Made by a program: the position numbers and the translations under genes. A stretch of 64,000 nt of DNA, from contig NC_050104.1 in assembly GCF_902167145.1 (NCBI RefSeq), positions 99,831,849-99,895,848 of the forward strand, read 5' to 3'. The notes under the pieces were generated by a model. That model did no database searches. It had not been told where the DNA came from and saw nothing but the letters and a program-made list of their open reading frames with translations. Origin of the DNA: Zea mays. Lineage: Eukaryota; Streptophyta; Magnoliopsida; Poales; Poaceae. Numbering within the stretch: position 1 is the stretch's first letter; each line of letters opens with the position of its first letter. Below are positions 21,751-34,014 of this stretch, piece after piece.

Positions 21751-22195
21751 GAAGCCTTAACAGAGAAAGACTTTGCTGCAGAAGATTCTAGAGAAAATTT
21801 TGTAATATGATTGTAAAGAATTTTATCTAAATTTGTGCGTACCTCGTAATATATCTTTACCCCTTTGTCCGTGTATGATGTGCTTTGCTGTGGACGAAAT
21901 TTTCTTTTTGAGCCGAAGACGAAAAACACCTTCCCTTCTTTTCGTACACAACGAAGCATGAAAATTTCTTCTTTCTGTTTTTCCCGAAGCTTTATCCTTA
22001 TAGCCAAAGCATTTGCCTTCTTTGTATGATATGATGATAATGATCCTATATATGTCTAAATGAATGTTTATGAATGCAAATGTCATGATGTAATGTATCG
22101 TGCAAATGAATGTCCAAATACATATTCGAAGCCATAATCAAAACCTTCATTCCCTTGGAAATGACTCAAATCTTCTTTGCCGCTTATTTTTCGGC
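21751..22195. other. Grande internal non-coding region
   Basis: AT-rich sequence after the antisense gene, with no supported gene. Probable 3' UTR of that gene. Confidence 0.45.
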
Positions 22196-22400
22196 TTCAC
22201 CGTTTATTTTTTGGTGTATCAGCGCTGACTTTTCGCTGTAAGCCTCCCTTAGGAGCTTCTTCGCCTTCTATTTCGGCGGAATCAGCGTTTATTTTTCGCT
22301 GTAAGCCTCCCTTAGGAGCTTCTTCGCCTTTTACTTTGGCGGAATCAGCGTTTATTTTTCGCTGTAAGCTCTGCATTCCCTTAGGAATGACTTTTGAGCT
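22196..22400. repeat. 63-bp tandem repeat, three copies, in Grande
   Basis: Three units starting near 22220, 22283 and 22347, sharing TTTTCGCTGTAAGC and CTTAGGAGCTTCTTCGCC. The third is truncated. They lie between the convergent ends of the pol genes and the antisense gene. Confidence 0.8.
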
Positions 22401-22612
22401 TCTCTCTGTTTTCTTTTCTTTTTTGTTTGCACTCGATGGTGCGTTCTCAGCTTTTACATTTACATCTTTAGGGGATATTGCTCTTATAGAGCTGAAATAA
22501 GAAAAAGAGAAATTACATGCTATGGCCCCATTAAAAACCTTTCTCCCCCTTTGGAAAGGAAAAGGGTGCCATAAGAAAGAATAGAAAAAATTACATCAAG
22601 CTAGACATAATA

Positions 22613-24554
22613 TCACCGAAGCTCATCCGCATTCCATGATCTAGGAATGTCGTTGCCGTCCATATCCTTCAATATGTAAGAACCGGGTCTTGACGAAGAT
22701 ACTACCAGAAAAGGTCCTTCCCACTTCAGCTGTAGCTTGCCTACTGTGTCTGGATTGGCCACTCTCCGAAGCACCAAATGTCCTGGCTTAATATTCTTTA
22801 GTCGAACCTTTCTATCACGCCATTTTATTATTTCGGCTTGGTATTTATTGATGTTTTCCACAGCCTGAAGCCTGATCCCTTCTATGGCATCTTTGTCCAC
22901 AGAGTAATCAGCTTCGTCTTCTGCCGAAGCCACTGTTCTTATTGATCCTGCTTTTGCTTCTTCCGGAGTTATTGCTTCGTCACCGAATAATAACTTGAAT
23001 GGTGTAAAGCCTGTTGACCTTGATGTCGTTGTATTGTGGCTCCATACTACCTTAATTAATTCATCTGGCCATTTTTCTCTGGGCTGATTGAAGATTAATT
23101 TCATTATTCCCATCATTATGATGCCATTAGCTCTTTCGACAAGTCCATTTGAGTCTAGATGCCTAACCGATGCAAAATGGATCTTCGTGCCAATTTGTCC
23201 ACAGAACTCTTTAAAAGCTTCGGCATCAAACTGTGTTCCGTTATCCGCAGTAATGGCATTCGGCACTCCGAAGCGATAAACGATATTTTGCCAGAAAAAT
23301 TTCCGAATGGTAACCGAAGTTTATGTGGCTAAAGGCTTCGCCTCAATCCACTTGGAAAAATATTCTACTGCTACTACAACATATTTTAAATTTCCTTGTG
23401 CTGGTGGTAACGGACCTAACAAATCAAGGCCCCACCTTTGCAATGGCCAAGTGGGTTGTATTAACTTAGTCAGAGACGAAGGCTGTTTTTGATCTCTTGC
23501 GCATTTCTGACAGCCTTCGCACTTTTGGACTAGTTCCGCTGCATCCGAAGCTGCCTTTGGCCAATAAAATCCTTGACGAAAAACTTTTCCCAGCAAAGGC
23601 CTAGATCCAATGTGAGATCCACACAGGCCTGCGTGTATTTCCTTCATCAATTCTATACCTTCGGCTCTGGATAAACATTTGAGTAGTGGAGAACAGACTT
23701 CATGCTTGTACAGCTCCCCTTCTATTATAACATATGGTCGAGCTCTTGCCTCTATTCTTTTGTTATAAGCTTCATCATCTGAAATGAAATTACCCTGAAG
23801 GAAAGAAATGATCTCAGTTCTCCAATCTTCACTATAAACAGGAGATATATTGAGGACTGCTCTTTCAAGAAGTTCAACCGAAGGTGCTTTTATTGTTTCA
23901 AAAAAATACTTCCGAAGGTAAGGGCAGCCCCTGTGCTGCTGACTTGGCTAGCAAATCAGCATGTTCATTTTCTCCTCGAGGAATGTTTTTGACAGAAAAC
24001 CCTTTAAAGGAAGCTTCAATCCTTCGGACCGTGTCTAAATATTTCTCAAGCTTCGGGTCTCTTGCTTTACAACTCTTGTCAATATGACCAGAAATAACCT
24101 AGGAATTGGTTTTAAGAACCGCCCTTCTAATCCCCATTGCCTTTAACTTCCAAAGACCCAAAAGCAAAGCTTCGTACTCAGCAATATTATTTGTGCAGCT
24201 AAAATCAAGTCTTGCTGCGTAGCAAGTTTTAACTTTGGAGGGTGCAACCAATACAGCTGCTGCTCCTGCCCCAAAGGTTCCCCAAGAACCGTCAAAACAT
24301 ATCGTCCATACTTCAGTATCTTTAGTTGTTTCCTCTCCTTGAGCCCCTGGCGTTCAATCGGCAATGAAGTCTGCTAACGCCTGAGATTGTATTGAGGATC
24401 TGTGCACATAATCAATGCTAAACTCATTGAGCTCCGCAGCCCACTTTCCAATTCTTCCAGTAGCTTCTCTGTTCCTCATGACATCCTTCAAAGGTTGTGA
24501 CGAAGGAACAATTATATGATATGCTTGAAAATAATGTCGAAGCTTCCTAGATGC
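22613..24554 (-). pseudogene. pol: Grande pol, RNase H to integrase part
   Basis: Read right to left this continues pol after the Huck insertion: the end of the first RNase H (RKLRHYFQAYHI, IGKWAAELNEF, LADFIAD), a second archaeal-type RNase H-like domain (ICFDGSWGTFGAGAA, then NNIAEYEALLLGL), and integrase. Integrase has the zinc-binding part (HAGLCGSHIG, then CEGCQKCARDQ), the catalytic core (WGLDLLGPLPPAQG; TADNGTQF; NGLVERANG) and a C-terminal HLVLRRV and WEGPFLV region. The dual RNase H is a Tat-lineage trait. Breaks: a frameshift near 24355, TAG at 24099-24101 where Gln is expected, and TAA at 23321-23323 in the integrase. Not functional as read. Confidence 0.85.
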
Positions 24555-25055
24555 CATTTGTCGGGGACCATAATTAGGGGTACCCACAAGACGCCTAATT
24601 CTCAGCTGGTAACCCCCATCAGCATAAAGCTGCAAAGGCCTGATGGGTGCGATTAAGTCAGGGATCAGTCCGTTCGAGCGACTCGATCATGCCTCGCCCG
24701 AGCCTAGCCTCGGACAAGGGCAGCCGACCCCGGAGGAACTCCGTCTCGCCCGAGGCCCCCCTCCAACGGCGGACACATCTCCGGCTCGCCCGAGGCCCTG
24801 CCTTCGCTAAGAAGCAACCCTGACTAAATCGCCGCACCGACCGACCGAATCGCAGGAGCATTTAACGCAAAGGTGGCCTGACACCTTTGTCCTGACACAC
24901 GCCCCCCCGGCAGAGCCGAAGTGACCGCCGTCACTTCGCCGCTCCACTGACCGGCCAGACAAAAGGATAGCGCCGCCTGCGCCACTCCGACTGCAGTGCC
25001 ACTTGACAGAGTGAGACTGACAGGCAGTCAGGCCCTGCCAAAGGCACCATAGGAA

Positions 25056-25430
25056 GCTCCGCTCCGTCCGACCCAGGGCTCGGACTCGGGCTAAGTCCCG
25101 GAAGACGGCGAACTCCGCTCCGCCCGACCCAGGGCTCGGACTCGGGCTAAGTCCCGGAAGACGGCGAACTCCGCTCCGCCCGACCCAGGGCTCGGACTCG
25201 GGCTAAGTCCCGGAAGACGGCGAACTCCGCTCCGCCCGACCCAGGGCTCGGACTCGGGCTAAGTCCCGGAAGACGGCGAACTCCGCTCCGCCCGACCCAG
25301 GGCTCGGACTCGGGCTCAGCCCTAGAAGACGACGAACTCCGCTCCGCCCGACCCAGGGCTCGGACTCGGGCTCAGCTCCAGAAGACGACGAACTCCGCTT
25401 CGCCCGACCCCAGGGCTCGGACTCTGCCCT
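25056..25430 (+). repeat. 56-bp tandem repeats in Huck1 5' LTR, about seven units
   Basis: Each unit contains CTCCGCTCCGCCCGACCCAG, then GGCTCGGACTCGGGCTAAG. The last two units vary (CTCAGCYC instead of TAAGTCCC). The 3' LTR has about eight units and Huck2 about nine. Confidence 0.9.
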
Positions 25431-25923
25431 GGCCTCTGCCGAACGACCTCCGCCTCGCCCGACCCAGGGGCTCGGACTCGGCCTCGGCCATGGAAGACAG
25501 ACTCGACCTCGGCTTCGGAGGAGCCTCCACGTCGCCCAACCTAGGGCGAAGGCCAGCCACGTCAACAGGAAGCGCCATCATCACCCTACCCCGAGCCGAC
25601 TCGGGCCGCAGAGAACAAGACCGGTGTCCCATCTGGCTAGCTCCGCCAGATAGGCAATGATGGCGCCCCGCAAGCTCTGTGACGACGGCGGCTCTCAGCT
25701 CTCTTACGGAAGCAGGAGGACGTCAGCAAGGACTCAACCGCTCCGACAGCTGTCCCTCCGCCAGGCTCCGTTGCTCCTCCGACGGCCACGACATCACACC
25801 AGCTGGGTGCCAAGATCTCTCCGGCTGCCACATCGGCATGTACTTAAGGCACTAGCTCTCCCCCGCTAGACACGTAGCACTCTGCTACACCCCCGTTGTA
25901 CACCTGGATCCACTCCTTACGAC

Positions 25924-25931
25924 TATAAAAG
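25924..25931 (+). promoter_or_regulatory. Huck1 5' LTR TATA box
   Basis: TATAAAAG about 300 bp before the LTR end, preceded by CTTACGAC. It is conserved in the 3' LTR (38405) and in Huck2. Likely Pol II promoter of the element RNA. Confidence 0.8.
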
Positions 25932-26234
25932 GAAGGACCAGGGCCCTCTTAGAGAGGGTTGGCCGCGCGGGGACGAGGACGGGACAGGCGCTCTCTTGGG
26001 GCCGCTCGCTTCCCTCACCCGCGTGGACGCTTGTAACCCCCTACTGCAAGCGCACCCGACCTGGGCGCGGGACGAACACGAAGGCCGCGGGATTTCCACC
26101 TCTCTCACGCCCATCTCCGGCCGCCTCGCTTCCCCCCTTCGCACTCGCCCACGCGCTCGACCCATCTGGGCTGGGGCACGCAGCGACATTCACTCGTCGG
26201 CTTAGGGACCCCCCGGTCTCGAAACGCCGACAGT

Positions 26235-26252
26235 TGGCGCGCCAGGTAGGGG
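26235..26252 (+). other. Huck1 primer-binding site
   Basis: TGGCGCGCCAGGTAGGGG, two bases after the 5' LTR, begins with the TGG that pairs with a tRNA CCA end. The tRNA is not assigned. Confidence 0.7.
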
Positions 26253-26355
26253 CCTGCTGCGTGTTAACGAACAGCTTCCCGTCAAGCTCCAGATGGGCTG
26301 TCTCCAGCAACCTCTCCGGCCCGGGACGGTGCTCCGTTTCGGGAGTCTTGAGTTC

Positions 26356-28591
26356 ATGTCCTTCGACGGCAGCTACGACATGATACTCCTTCCACCGCCG
26401 CGCGACAACGACAATGGCGGCCGACAGCCCGCCCGCCGGCGGCGGGATCGACGACGTCTTCCCCGCTCGGTGGAAGAACAACATTCGAGCTCGCCCCGTC
26501 CTCTCCCCCGCCAACGGAGGAGGAGGCGGGGCAACCAAGGCCAAGCGGGAGGCTGCGCCTCGTCGGCTGTCGAGCGAGTCGACGTCCCCAGCGCCCCAAC
26601 GGGGGGCGCGTCGAGCGTCGACCTCGCGTTTGAGACGAAGGCGAGCGTCGTCTCCCCGCGACACGCCGATCCCGAGCAAGTGGACGACGCCAGTGCGCTC
26701 GCGGAGAGCTTGCAGGACGTCGCCCTCATACCTAATAAAAAAGGTACCAACCGATTCCCATCCTACGTCATTTCGACGTGACTATGTCGCTGCCCGCCGA
26801 CCGAAAGGTACCAACCGATTCCCATCCTACGTCATTTCGACTCAGCCTCAACCCGCCTAGCGACCTTGCTTTGGCGGGCGCTCTCGTAGAGGCGAGATCA
26901 AACCCTCTGGGGTTTCGCATGCGGTCGCCTTGGGACCGGTTGACGGACGTCTCGACCTACGGGCCCTCTGGGTCTGAGGAAGATGACGACCCCAACATCT
27001 GTTGGGCTTTCTCTGGATTTGGCAACCCCAGTGCCATGCGGGACTTCATGACCGCATGTGACTACTGCCTCTCCGACTGTTCTGACGGTAGCCGCAGCCT
27101 CGACGACGAGGGCTGCGGCCCAAGCCGCGAATGTTTCCACGTCGAGCTAGGGGATCCCTCCGAAGGCAATCATCTCGGCATGCCAGAGGACGGTGATCTC
27201 CCTAGGCCGGTGCCTCGCGCTGACATCCCGCAGGAGCTAGCTATGGTCCCCGTTTCGGCGGGGGGTCACGACCCACAGCTCGAGCAAGTCCGCGGGGCGC
27301 AGGCCAGGCTCGACGAGGGAGCAAGAGCGCTTGAGCCGATCCGCCGGAACGTCGGGCAGGTATGGGCGAGCCAACCCCCGGCCGGAGAAATACGTCACCT
27401 GCCCCAGGGTTTCCAGCACCGCGTCGCCAACGACGTCAGGGTCAGGCCGCCACCCGCATCCAGTGGGGTCGGCCAGAACCTGGCTGCCGCAGCGATGCTT
27501 CTCCGCGCGATGTCGGAGCCATCAACCACCGAGGGTCGGCGAATCCAGGGAGAGCTCAAGAATCTCCTGGAAGGCGCTGCGGTCCGACGGGCCGAGAGTT
27601 CTGCCTCACGAAGGCAGGGATACCCCTCGGAACCTCATGCCGCGACTTCCCGATTCATGCGGGAAGCCTCGGTCTACACCGGGCGCACGCGCAACACCAC
27701 GCCTGTGGCCCCGGGCCACCTCGGCAACAAGCACCATCATCACGACCGTCGGGCCCACCTCGACGAGAGGGTGCGCCGAGGCTACCACCCCAGGCGTGGG
27801 GGACGCTATGACAGCGGGGAGGATTGGAGTCCCTCGCCCGAACCACCCGGTCCGCAGGCCTTCAGCCGGGCCATTCGACGGGCGCCGTTCCCGACCCGGT
27901 TCCGACCCCCGACTACTATCACAAAGTACTCGGGGGAAACGAGACCGGAACTATGGCTCGCGGACTACCGCCTGGCCTGCCAACTGGGTGGAACGGACGA
28001 CGACAACCTCATCATCCGCAACCTCCCCCTGTTCCTCTCCGACACCGCTCGCGCCTGGTTGGAGCACCTGCCTTCGGGGCAGATCTCCAACTGGGATGAC
28101 CTGGTCCAAGCCTTCGCCGGCAATTTCCAGGGCACGTACGTACGCCCCGGGAATTCCTGGGACCTCCGAAGCTGCCGGCAGCAGCCGGGAGAGTCTCTCC
28201 GGGACTACATCCGGTGATTCTCGAAGCAGCGCACCGAGCTGCCTAACATCACCGACCCGGATGTCATCGGCGCGTTCCTTGCTGGCACCACCTGCCGCGA
28301 CCTGGTGAGTAAGTTGGGTCGCAAGACCCCCACCAGGGCGAGCGAGCTGATGGACATCGCCACCAAGTTCGCCTCTGGCCAGGAGGCGGTCGAAGCTATC
28401 TTCCGAAAGGACAAGCAGCCCCAGGGCCGCCATCGGAAGATGCTCCCGAGGCGTCTACTCCGCGCGGCACCAAGAAGAAAGGCAAGAAGAAGTCGCAAGC
28501 GAAACGCGACGCCGCCGACACGGACCTTGTCGCCGCCGCCGAGTACAAGAACCCTCGGAAGCCCCCCGGAGGTGCTAACCTCTTCGACAAG
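26356..28591 (+). pseudogene. gag: Huck1 gag, broken
   Basis: The N-terminal part is open from about 26293/26356 in one frame to 26781, then resumes in another frame (26778-28217), and continues past a TGA at 28215-28217 (Trp expected) to about 28430. Conserved Tat gag features: ITKYSGETRPELWLADYR, then DTARAWLEHLPSGQISNWDD and GESLRDYI, and after the stop FSKQRTELPNITD. A CPYHQGPVKHTLEEC zinc-knuckle-like motif (about 28604-28650) sits in a third frame, so there is a further shift near 28430. A 37-bp direct duplication at 26740-26840 adds another disruption. Gag is the structural capsid protein; this copy is inactive. Confidence 0.8.
26740..26840 (+). repeat. 37-bp direct duplication in Huck1 gag
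   Basis: 26740-26776 and 26804-26840 are identical, starting AAGGTACCAACCG and ending TCATTTCGAC, offset by 64 bp. The offset is not a multiple of three, so the duplication shifts the frame. Confidence 0.9.
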
Positions 28592-31500
28592 ATGCTCAAG
28601 GAGCCGTGCCCCTATCATCAGGGGCCCGTCAAGCACACCCTTGAGGAGTGCGTCATGCTTCGGCGCCACTTCCACAGGGCCGGGCCACCCGCGGAGGGTG
28701 GCAGGGCTCGCGACGACGACAAGAAGGAAGATCACCAAGCAGGAGAGTTCCCCGAGGTCCGCAACTGCTTCATGATCTACGGTGGGCATGCGGCGAATGC
28801 CTCGGCTCGGCATCGCAAGCAAAAGCGCCGGGAGGTCTGCTCGGTGAAGGTGGTGGCGCCAGTCTACCTAGACTGGTCCGACAAGCCCATCACCTTCGAC
28901 CAAGCTGACCACCCCGACCACGTGCCGAGCCCGGGGAAATACCCGCTCGTCGTCGACCCCATCGTCGGCGACATCAGGCTCACCAAGTTCCTTATGGACG
29001 GGGGCAGCTGCCTCAACATCATCTATGCCGAGACCCTCGGGCTCCTGCGCGTCAATCTGTCCTCCGTCCGAGCAGGCGCTGCGCCCTTCCACGGGATCAT
29101 TCTCGGGAAGCGCGTCCAGCCCCTCGGACGACTCGACCTTCTCGTCTGCTTCGGAACACCCTCCAACTTCCAAAGGATACTCTGACGTTCGAGGTGGTCG
29201 GGTTCTGAGGAACCTACCACGTGGTACTGGGGAGGCCATGCTACGCGAAGTTCATGGCCGTCCCCAACTACACCTACCTGAAGCTCAAGATGTCGGGCCC
29301 CAACGGGGTCATCACCGTCGGCCCCACGTACAAACACGCGTTCGAATGCGACGTGGAGTGCGTGGAGTACGCCGAGGCCCTCGCCGAGTCCGAGGCCCTC
29401 ATCGCCGACCTGGAAAGCCTCTCAAAAGAGGTGCCTGACGTGAAGCGCCATGCTGGCAAGTTCGAGCCAGTGGAGACGGTCAAGGCCGTCCCTCTCGACC
29501 CCAGTGGCGACACCTCCAAGCAGATCCGGATCGGTTCCGGGCTCGACCCCAAATAGGAAGCAGTGCTCGTTGACTTTCTCCGCGCAAACGCCGACGTCTT
29601 TGCGTGGAGTCCCTCGGACATGCCCGGCATACCGAGGGATGTCGCCGAGCACTCGCTGGATATTCGGGCCAGAGCCCGACCCGTCAGGCAGCCTCTGCGC
29701 TGATTCGACGAGGAGAAGCGCAGAGTGATAGGCGAGGAGATCCACAAGCTAATGGCAGCAGGGTTCATCAAAGAGGTATTCCATCCCGAATGGCTTGCCA
29801 ACCCTGTGCTTGTGAGAAAGAAAGGGGGGAAATGGCGGATGTGTGTAGACTACACTGGTCTCAACAAAGCATGTCCGAAGGTTCCCTACCCTCTGCCTCG
29901 CATCGATCAAATTGTGGATTCCACTGCTGGGTGCGAAACCCTGTCTTTCCTCGACGCCTACTCAGGGTATCACCAGATCAGGATGAAAGAGTCCGACCAG
30001 CTCGCGACTTCTTTCATCACGCCCATCGGCATGTACTGCTATGTCACCATGTCGTTCGGTTTGAGGAATGCGGGCACGACGTATCAGCGGTGCATGAACC
30101 ATGTGTTCGGCGAACACATCGGTCGCACGGTCGAGGCCTACGTCGATGACATCGTGGTCAAAACAAGGAAGGCTTCCGACCACCTCTCCGACCTTGAAGT
30201 GACATTCCGATGTCTCAAAGCGAAAGGCGTCAAGCTCAATCCCGAGAAGTGTGTCTTCGGGGTGCCCCGAGGCATGCTCTTGGGGTTCATCGTCTACGAG
30301 CGGGGCATCGAAGCCAACCCGGAGAAGATCGCAGCCATCACCAGCATGGGGCCCATCAAGGACTTAAAAGGCGTACAGAGGGTCATGGGATGTCTTGCGG
30401 CCCTGAGCCGCTTCATCTCACGCCTCGGCGAAAGAGGCCTGCCACTGTACCGCCTCTTAAGGAAGGCCGAGTGCTTCGCTTGGACCCCTGAGGCCGAGGA
30501 AGCTCTCGGGAACCTGAAGGCGCTCCTCACAAAGGCGCCTATCTTGGTGCCTCCAACTAATGGAGAAGCCCTCTTGGTCTACGTCGCCGCGACCACTTAG
30601 GTGGTTAGCGCCGCGATTGTGGTCGAGAGGCAAGAAGAGGGGCATGCATTGCCCGTTCAGAGGCCAGTTTACTTCGTCAGCGAGGTACTGTCCGAGACCA
30701 AGATCCGCTACCCACAAGTTCAGAAGCTGCTATATGCAGTGATCCTGACGAGGCGGAAGTTGCGACACTACTTCGAATCTCATCCGGTAACTGTGGTGTC
30801 ATCCTTCCCCCTGGGGCAGATCATCCAGTGCCGAGAGGCCTCGGGCAGGATTGCAAAGTGGGCAGTGGAAATCATGGGCGAGACAATCTCGTTCGCCCCT
30901 CGGAAGGCCATCAAGTCCCAGGTATTGGCGGACTTCGTAGCCGAATGGGTCGACACCCAGCTACCGACGGCTCCGATCCAACCGGAGCTCTGGACCATGT
31001 TTTTCGATGGGTCGCTGATGAAGACGGGAGCCGGCGCGGGCCTACTCTTCATCTCGCCCCTCGGGAAACACCTACGCTATGTGCTACGCCTCCATTTCCC
31101 GGCGTCCAACAATGTGGCTGAGTACGAGGCTCTGGTCAACGGGTTGCGGAGCGCCATCGAGCTAGGGGTCAGGCGCCTCGACGCCCGCGGTGACTCACAG
31201 CTCGTCATCGACCAAGTCATGAAGAACTCCCACTGCCGCGACCCGAAGATGGAGGCCTACTGCGATGAGGTTCGGCGCCTGGAAGACAAGTTCTACGGGC
31301 TTGAGCTTAACCACATCGCTCGGCGTTACAACGAGACTGCGGACGAGCTGGCAAAAATGGCCTCGGGGCGAACAACGGTTCCCCTGGACGTCTTCTCCAG
31401 GGATCTGCATCAACCCTCCGTCAAGAGCGACGACTCGCCCGAGCCTGAGGCGCCCTCGGTCCAGCCCGAGGTACCCTCGGCGCAGCCCGAGGCACCCTCA

Positions 31501-32847
31501 GCTCGGCCCGAGGCGCCCTCGGTCCAGCCCGAGGTACCCTCGGCCTCCGAGGGCGAGGCACTGCACGTCGAGGAGGAGCGGAGCGGGGCCACGCCTGATC
31601 GAAATTGGCAGACCCCGTACCTGCAATATCTCCGCCAAGGAGAGCTACCCCTCGACCGAGCCGAGGCTCGGCGAGTAGCGCGACGCGCCAAGTCGTTCGT
31701 CTTGCTGGGCGATGAGAAGGAGCTCTACCTCCGCAGCCCCTTGGGCATCCTCCAGCGATGCATCCCCATCGCCGAAGGTCAGGAACTCCTGCAAGAGATA
31801 CACTCGGGGCTTGCGGCCATCACGCAGCGCCTCGAGCTCTTGTCGGGAATGCCTTCCGACAAGGCTTCTACTGGCCAACGGCGGTGGCAGACGCCACTAG
31901 AATTGTCCGCACCTGTGAAGGGTGCCAATTCTATGCGAAGCAGACCCACCTGCCCGCTCAGGCTCTGCAGACGATACCCATCACCTGGCCCTTTGTTGTG
32001 TGGGGTCTGGACCTTGTCGGCCCCTTGCAGAAGGCGCCCGGGGGCTACACGCACCTGCTGGTCGCCATCGACAAATTCTCCAAGTGGATCGAGGTCCGAC
32101 CTCTGAACAGCATCAGGTCCGAGCAGGCGGTGGCATTCTTCACCAACATCATCCATCGCTTCAGGGTCCCAAACTCCATCATCACCGACAACGGTACCCA
32201 GTTCACCGGCAGAAAATTCTTGGACTTCTGCGAGGATCACCACATCCGGGTGGACTGGGCCGCCGTGGCTCATCCCATGTCGAATGGGCAAGTAGAGCGT
32301 GCCAACGGCATGATTCTACAAGGGCTCAAGCCTCGGATTTACAACGACCTCAACAAGTTCGGCAAGCGATGGATGAAGGAACTCCCCTCGGTGGTCTGGA
32401 GCCTGAGGACAACGCCGAGCCGAGCCACGGGTTTCACGCCGTTCTTCCTGGTCTACGGGGCCGAAGCCGTCTTGCCCACTGACCTGGAATACGGCTCCCC
32501 GAGGACGAGGGCCTACAGCGATCAAAGCAACCAAGTTAGCCGAGAAGACTCGCTGGACCAGCTGGAAGAAGCTCGGGACAAGGCCTTACTACACTCGGCG
32601 TGGTACCAGCAGTCCCTGCGACGCTACCACGCCCGAGGGGTCCGGCCCCGAGACCTCCAGGTGGGCGACCTGGTGCTTCGGCTGCGGCAAGACGCCCGAG
32701 GGAGGCACAAGCTCACGCCCCCCCTGGGAGGGGCCATTCGTCATCGCCAAAGTTCTGAAGCCCGGAACATACAAGCTGGCCAATAGTCATGGCGAGGTCT
32801 ACGGCAACGCTTGGAACATCCAACAGCTACGTCGCTTCTACCCTTAA
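28592..32847 (+). pseudogene. pol: Huck1 protease-RT-RNase H-integrase, broken
   Basis: Aspartic protease with DGGS (FLMDGGSCLNIIY, about 28990). RT at 29710-30480, with KWRMCVDYTGLNKACPK, SFLDAYSGYHQI and the YVDD active site (AYVDDIVVK, about 30140). RNase H at 30600-30950 and a second RNase H-like domain ([26 protein letters not shown]). A Pro/Glu repeat linker with [15 protein letters not shown] units (31440-31560). Integrase with [34 protein letters not shown] and NGQVERANG. Breaks: a frameshift near 29165; TAG 29554-29556; TGA 29701-29703; TAG 30598-30600; loss of one G in a G-run near 31806; gain of one C near 32718, the last two confirmed against Huck2. The expected end is the TAA at 32845-32847. 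Confidence 0.88.
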
Positions 32848-33078
32848 GATGTTTTCAAGTTATTCATATACCTCGCACCCACGCAAAGTTTAGTCATCAA
32901 GGAAGGGTCGGCCTCGCCTCGGCAAAGCCCGACCCTCCCTCGGGGGCTAAAAGGGGGGGAACCCCCTCTGCGTTGAAATTTTCCTCGAAAAAAGATCCCT
33001 TCTGCCAGAATATCTTTTGTGCTTTCTGACTACTTCGAAAAGTGGATCCTGAAAACGACGGAGTACACGTAAGCAGCC

Positions 33079-34014
33079 AAGGCTGACCGAGCCGAGGGAC
33101 TCCTACGCCTCCGGGATACGGATACCTCACTCATCACCTTCTGCGATAAGTAACTCACGTTCGGATAAAGTGATTCCGCGGACCGAACAAGTCTTCACGT
33201 TCGGAAGCTCTTCTGCCGAAGCGATCCTTCGAGCCTTCTCGACTGAGTCGGTGACAGGGCCTCATGGACGGGTGAAAGTACGCGTAAGCGGCAAGGCCGA
33301 CCGAGCCGAGGGACTCCCACGCCTCCGGGATACGGATACCTCACTCATCACCTTCCGCGAGAAGCAACTCTCGCTCGCACGAGCATCCCTGTTACCGACA
33401 AAAAAGTCCAGATACTCGAAACAAGAGGAAAAGAGACACAGCTTTACAACACAGCGAGGGTGTGTGTTCTGGCCTCGGCGGCCGCAGAGGGCACACGCTA
33501 CAAGACAATCTGATCCTGCAGGCTCGGGTCTTGACGCTGGAAGGGGGCAGCAGCACCCTCGGCATCGATGACAACTTCGGCGAGGTTCGACCTAGCCTCG
33601 GACGGCGACGCGGTCCGAAAACCTCCACTCCGAAGGATGACGTCATCACCACGCCCGGGCCATCGCCGCCAGGATCTTCTCCGGGAATCCGGCCCGAGCA
33701 GGCGGCTCGGCCGGTCACCTCAGGGGCCTCGGCCAACCATCTTCCAAGGGCGCCAGCCCGACCCGAGGCCTCGGCTGGTCAACTCCGGCGTCGGTCTCGC
33801 TAACGGACAACCCGGCCAGGCTCCGGCCAACCAGGTTTTCATTTTCGAGCCAACTCCGCCTCTGTTCATGCTGATATCGCTACCCCTGGCCTCGGCTCGT
33901 CGAAGAGCGGCCAAGGGGTACCTTTAGCTAAGCTAGAGGAGCCTCAGACAACAAGGCCGACCGAGCCGAGGGACTCCTACGCCTCCGGGATACGGATACC
34001 TCACTCGTCACCTT
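33079..34014 (+). repeat. Dispersed 60-bp repeats in the Huck1 3' region, three copies
   Basis: Copies at about 33079-33140, 33292-33354 and 33952-34014, each with GACCGAGCCGAGGGACTCC and GGATACGGATACCTCACTC. Huck2 has the same three at about 61040, 61676 and 61888 (reverse strand). Confidence 0.88.

Larger units (their letters stand above)
24559..26232 (+). repeat. Huck1 5' LTR
   Basis: 1674 bp. It has a TATA box at 25924, seven copies of a 56-bp unit (25056-25430), and GC-rich R/U5 sequence. Shorter than its 3' partner by one tandem unit. Confidence 0.92.

Noticed and set aside
25056..25430. Regular repeats that could suggest a CRISPR array
   Set aside because: Head-to-tail units with no unique spacers, inside a plant LTR.
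27331..28308. A 325-codon frame overlapping Huck1 gag
   Set aside because: Shadow of the conserved gag frame; Arg/Ser/Pro-rich with no domain.
29274..29801. Minus-strand frames opposite Huck1 pol (also 27951-28822, 31779-32291)
   Set aside because: Antisense shadows of a conserved pol gene; no recognisable domain.
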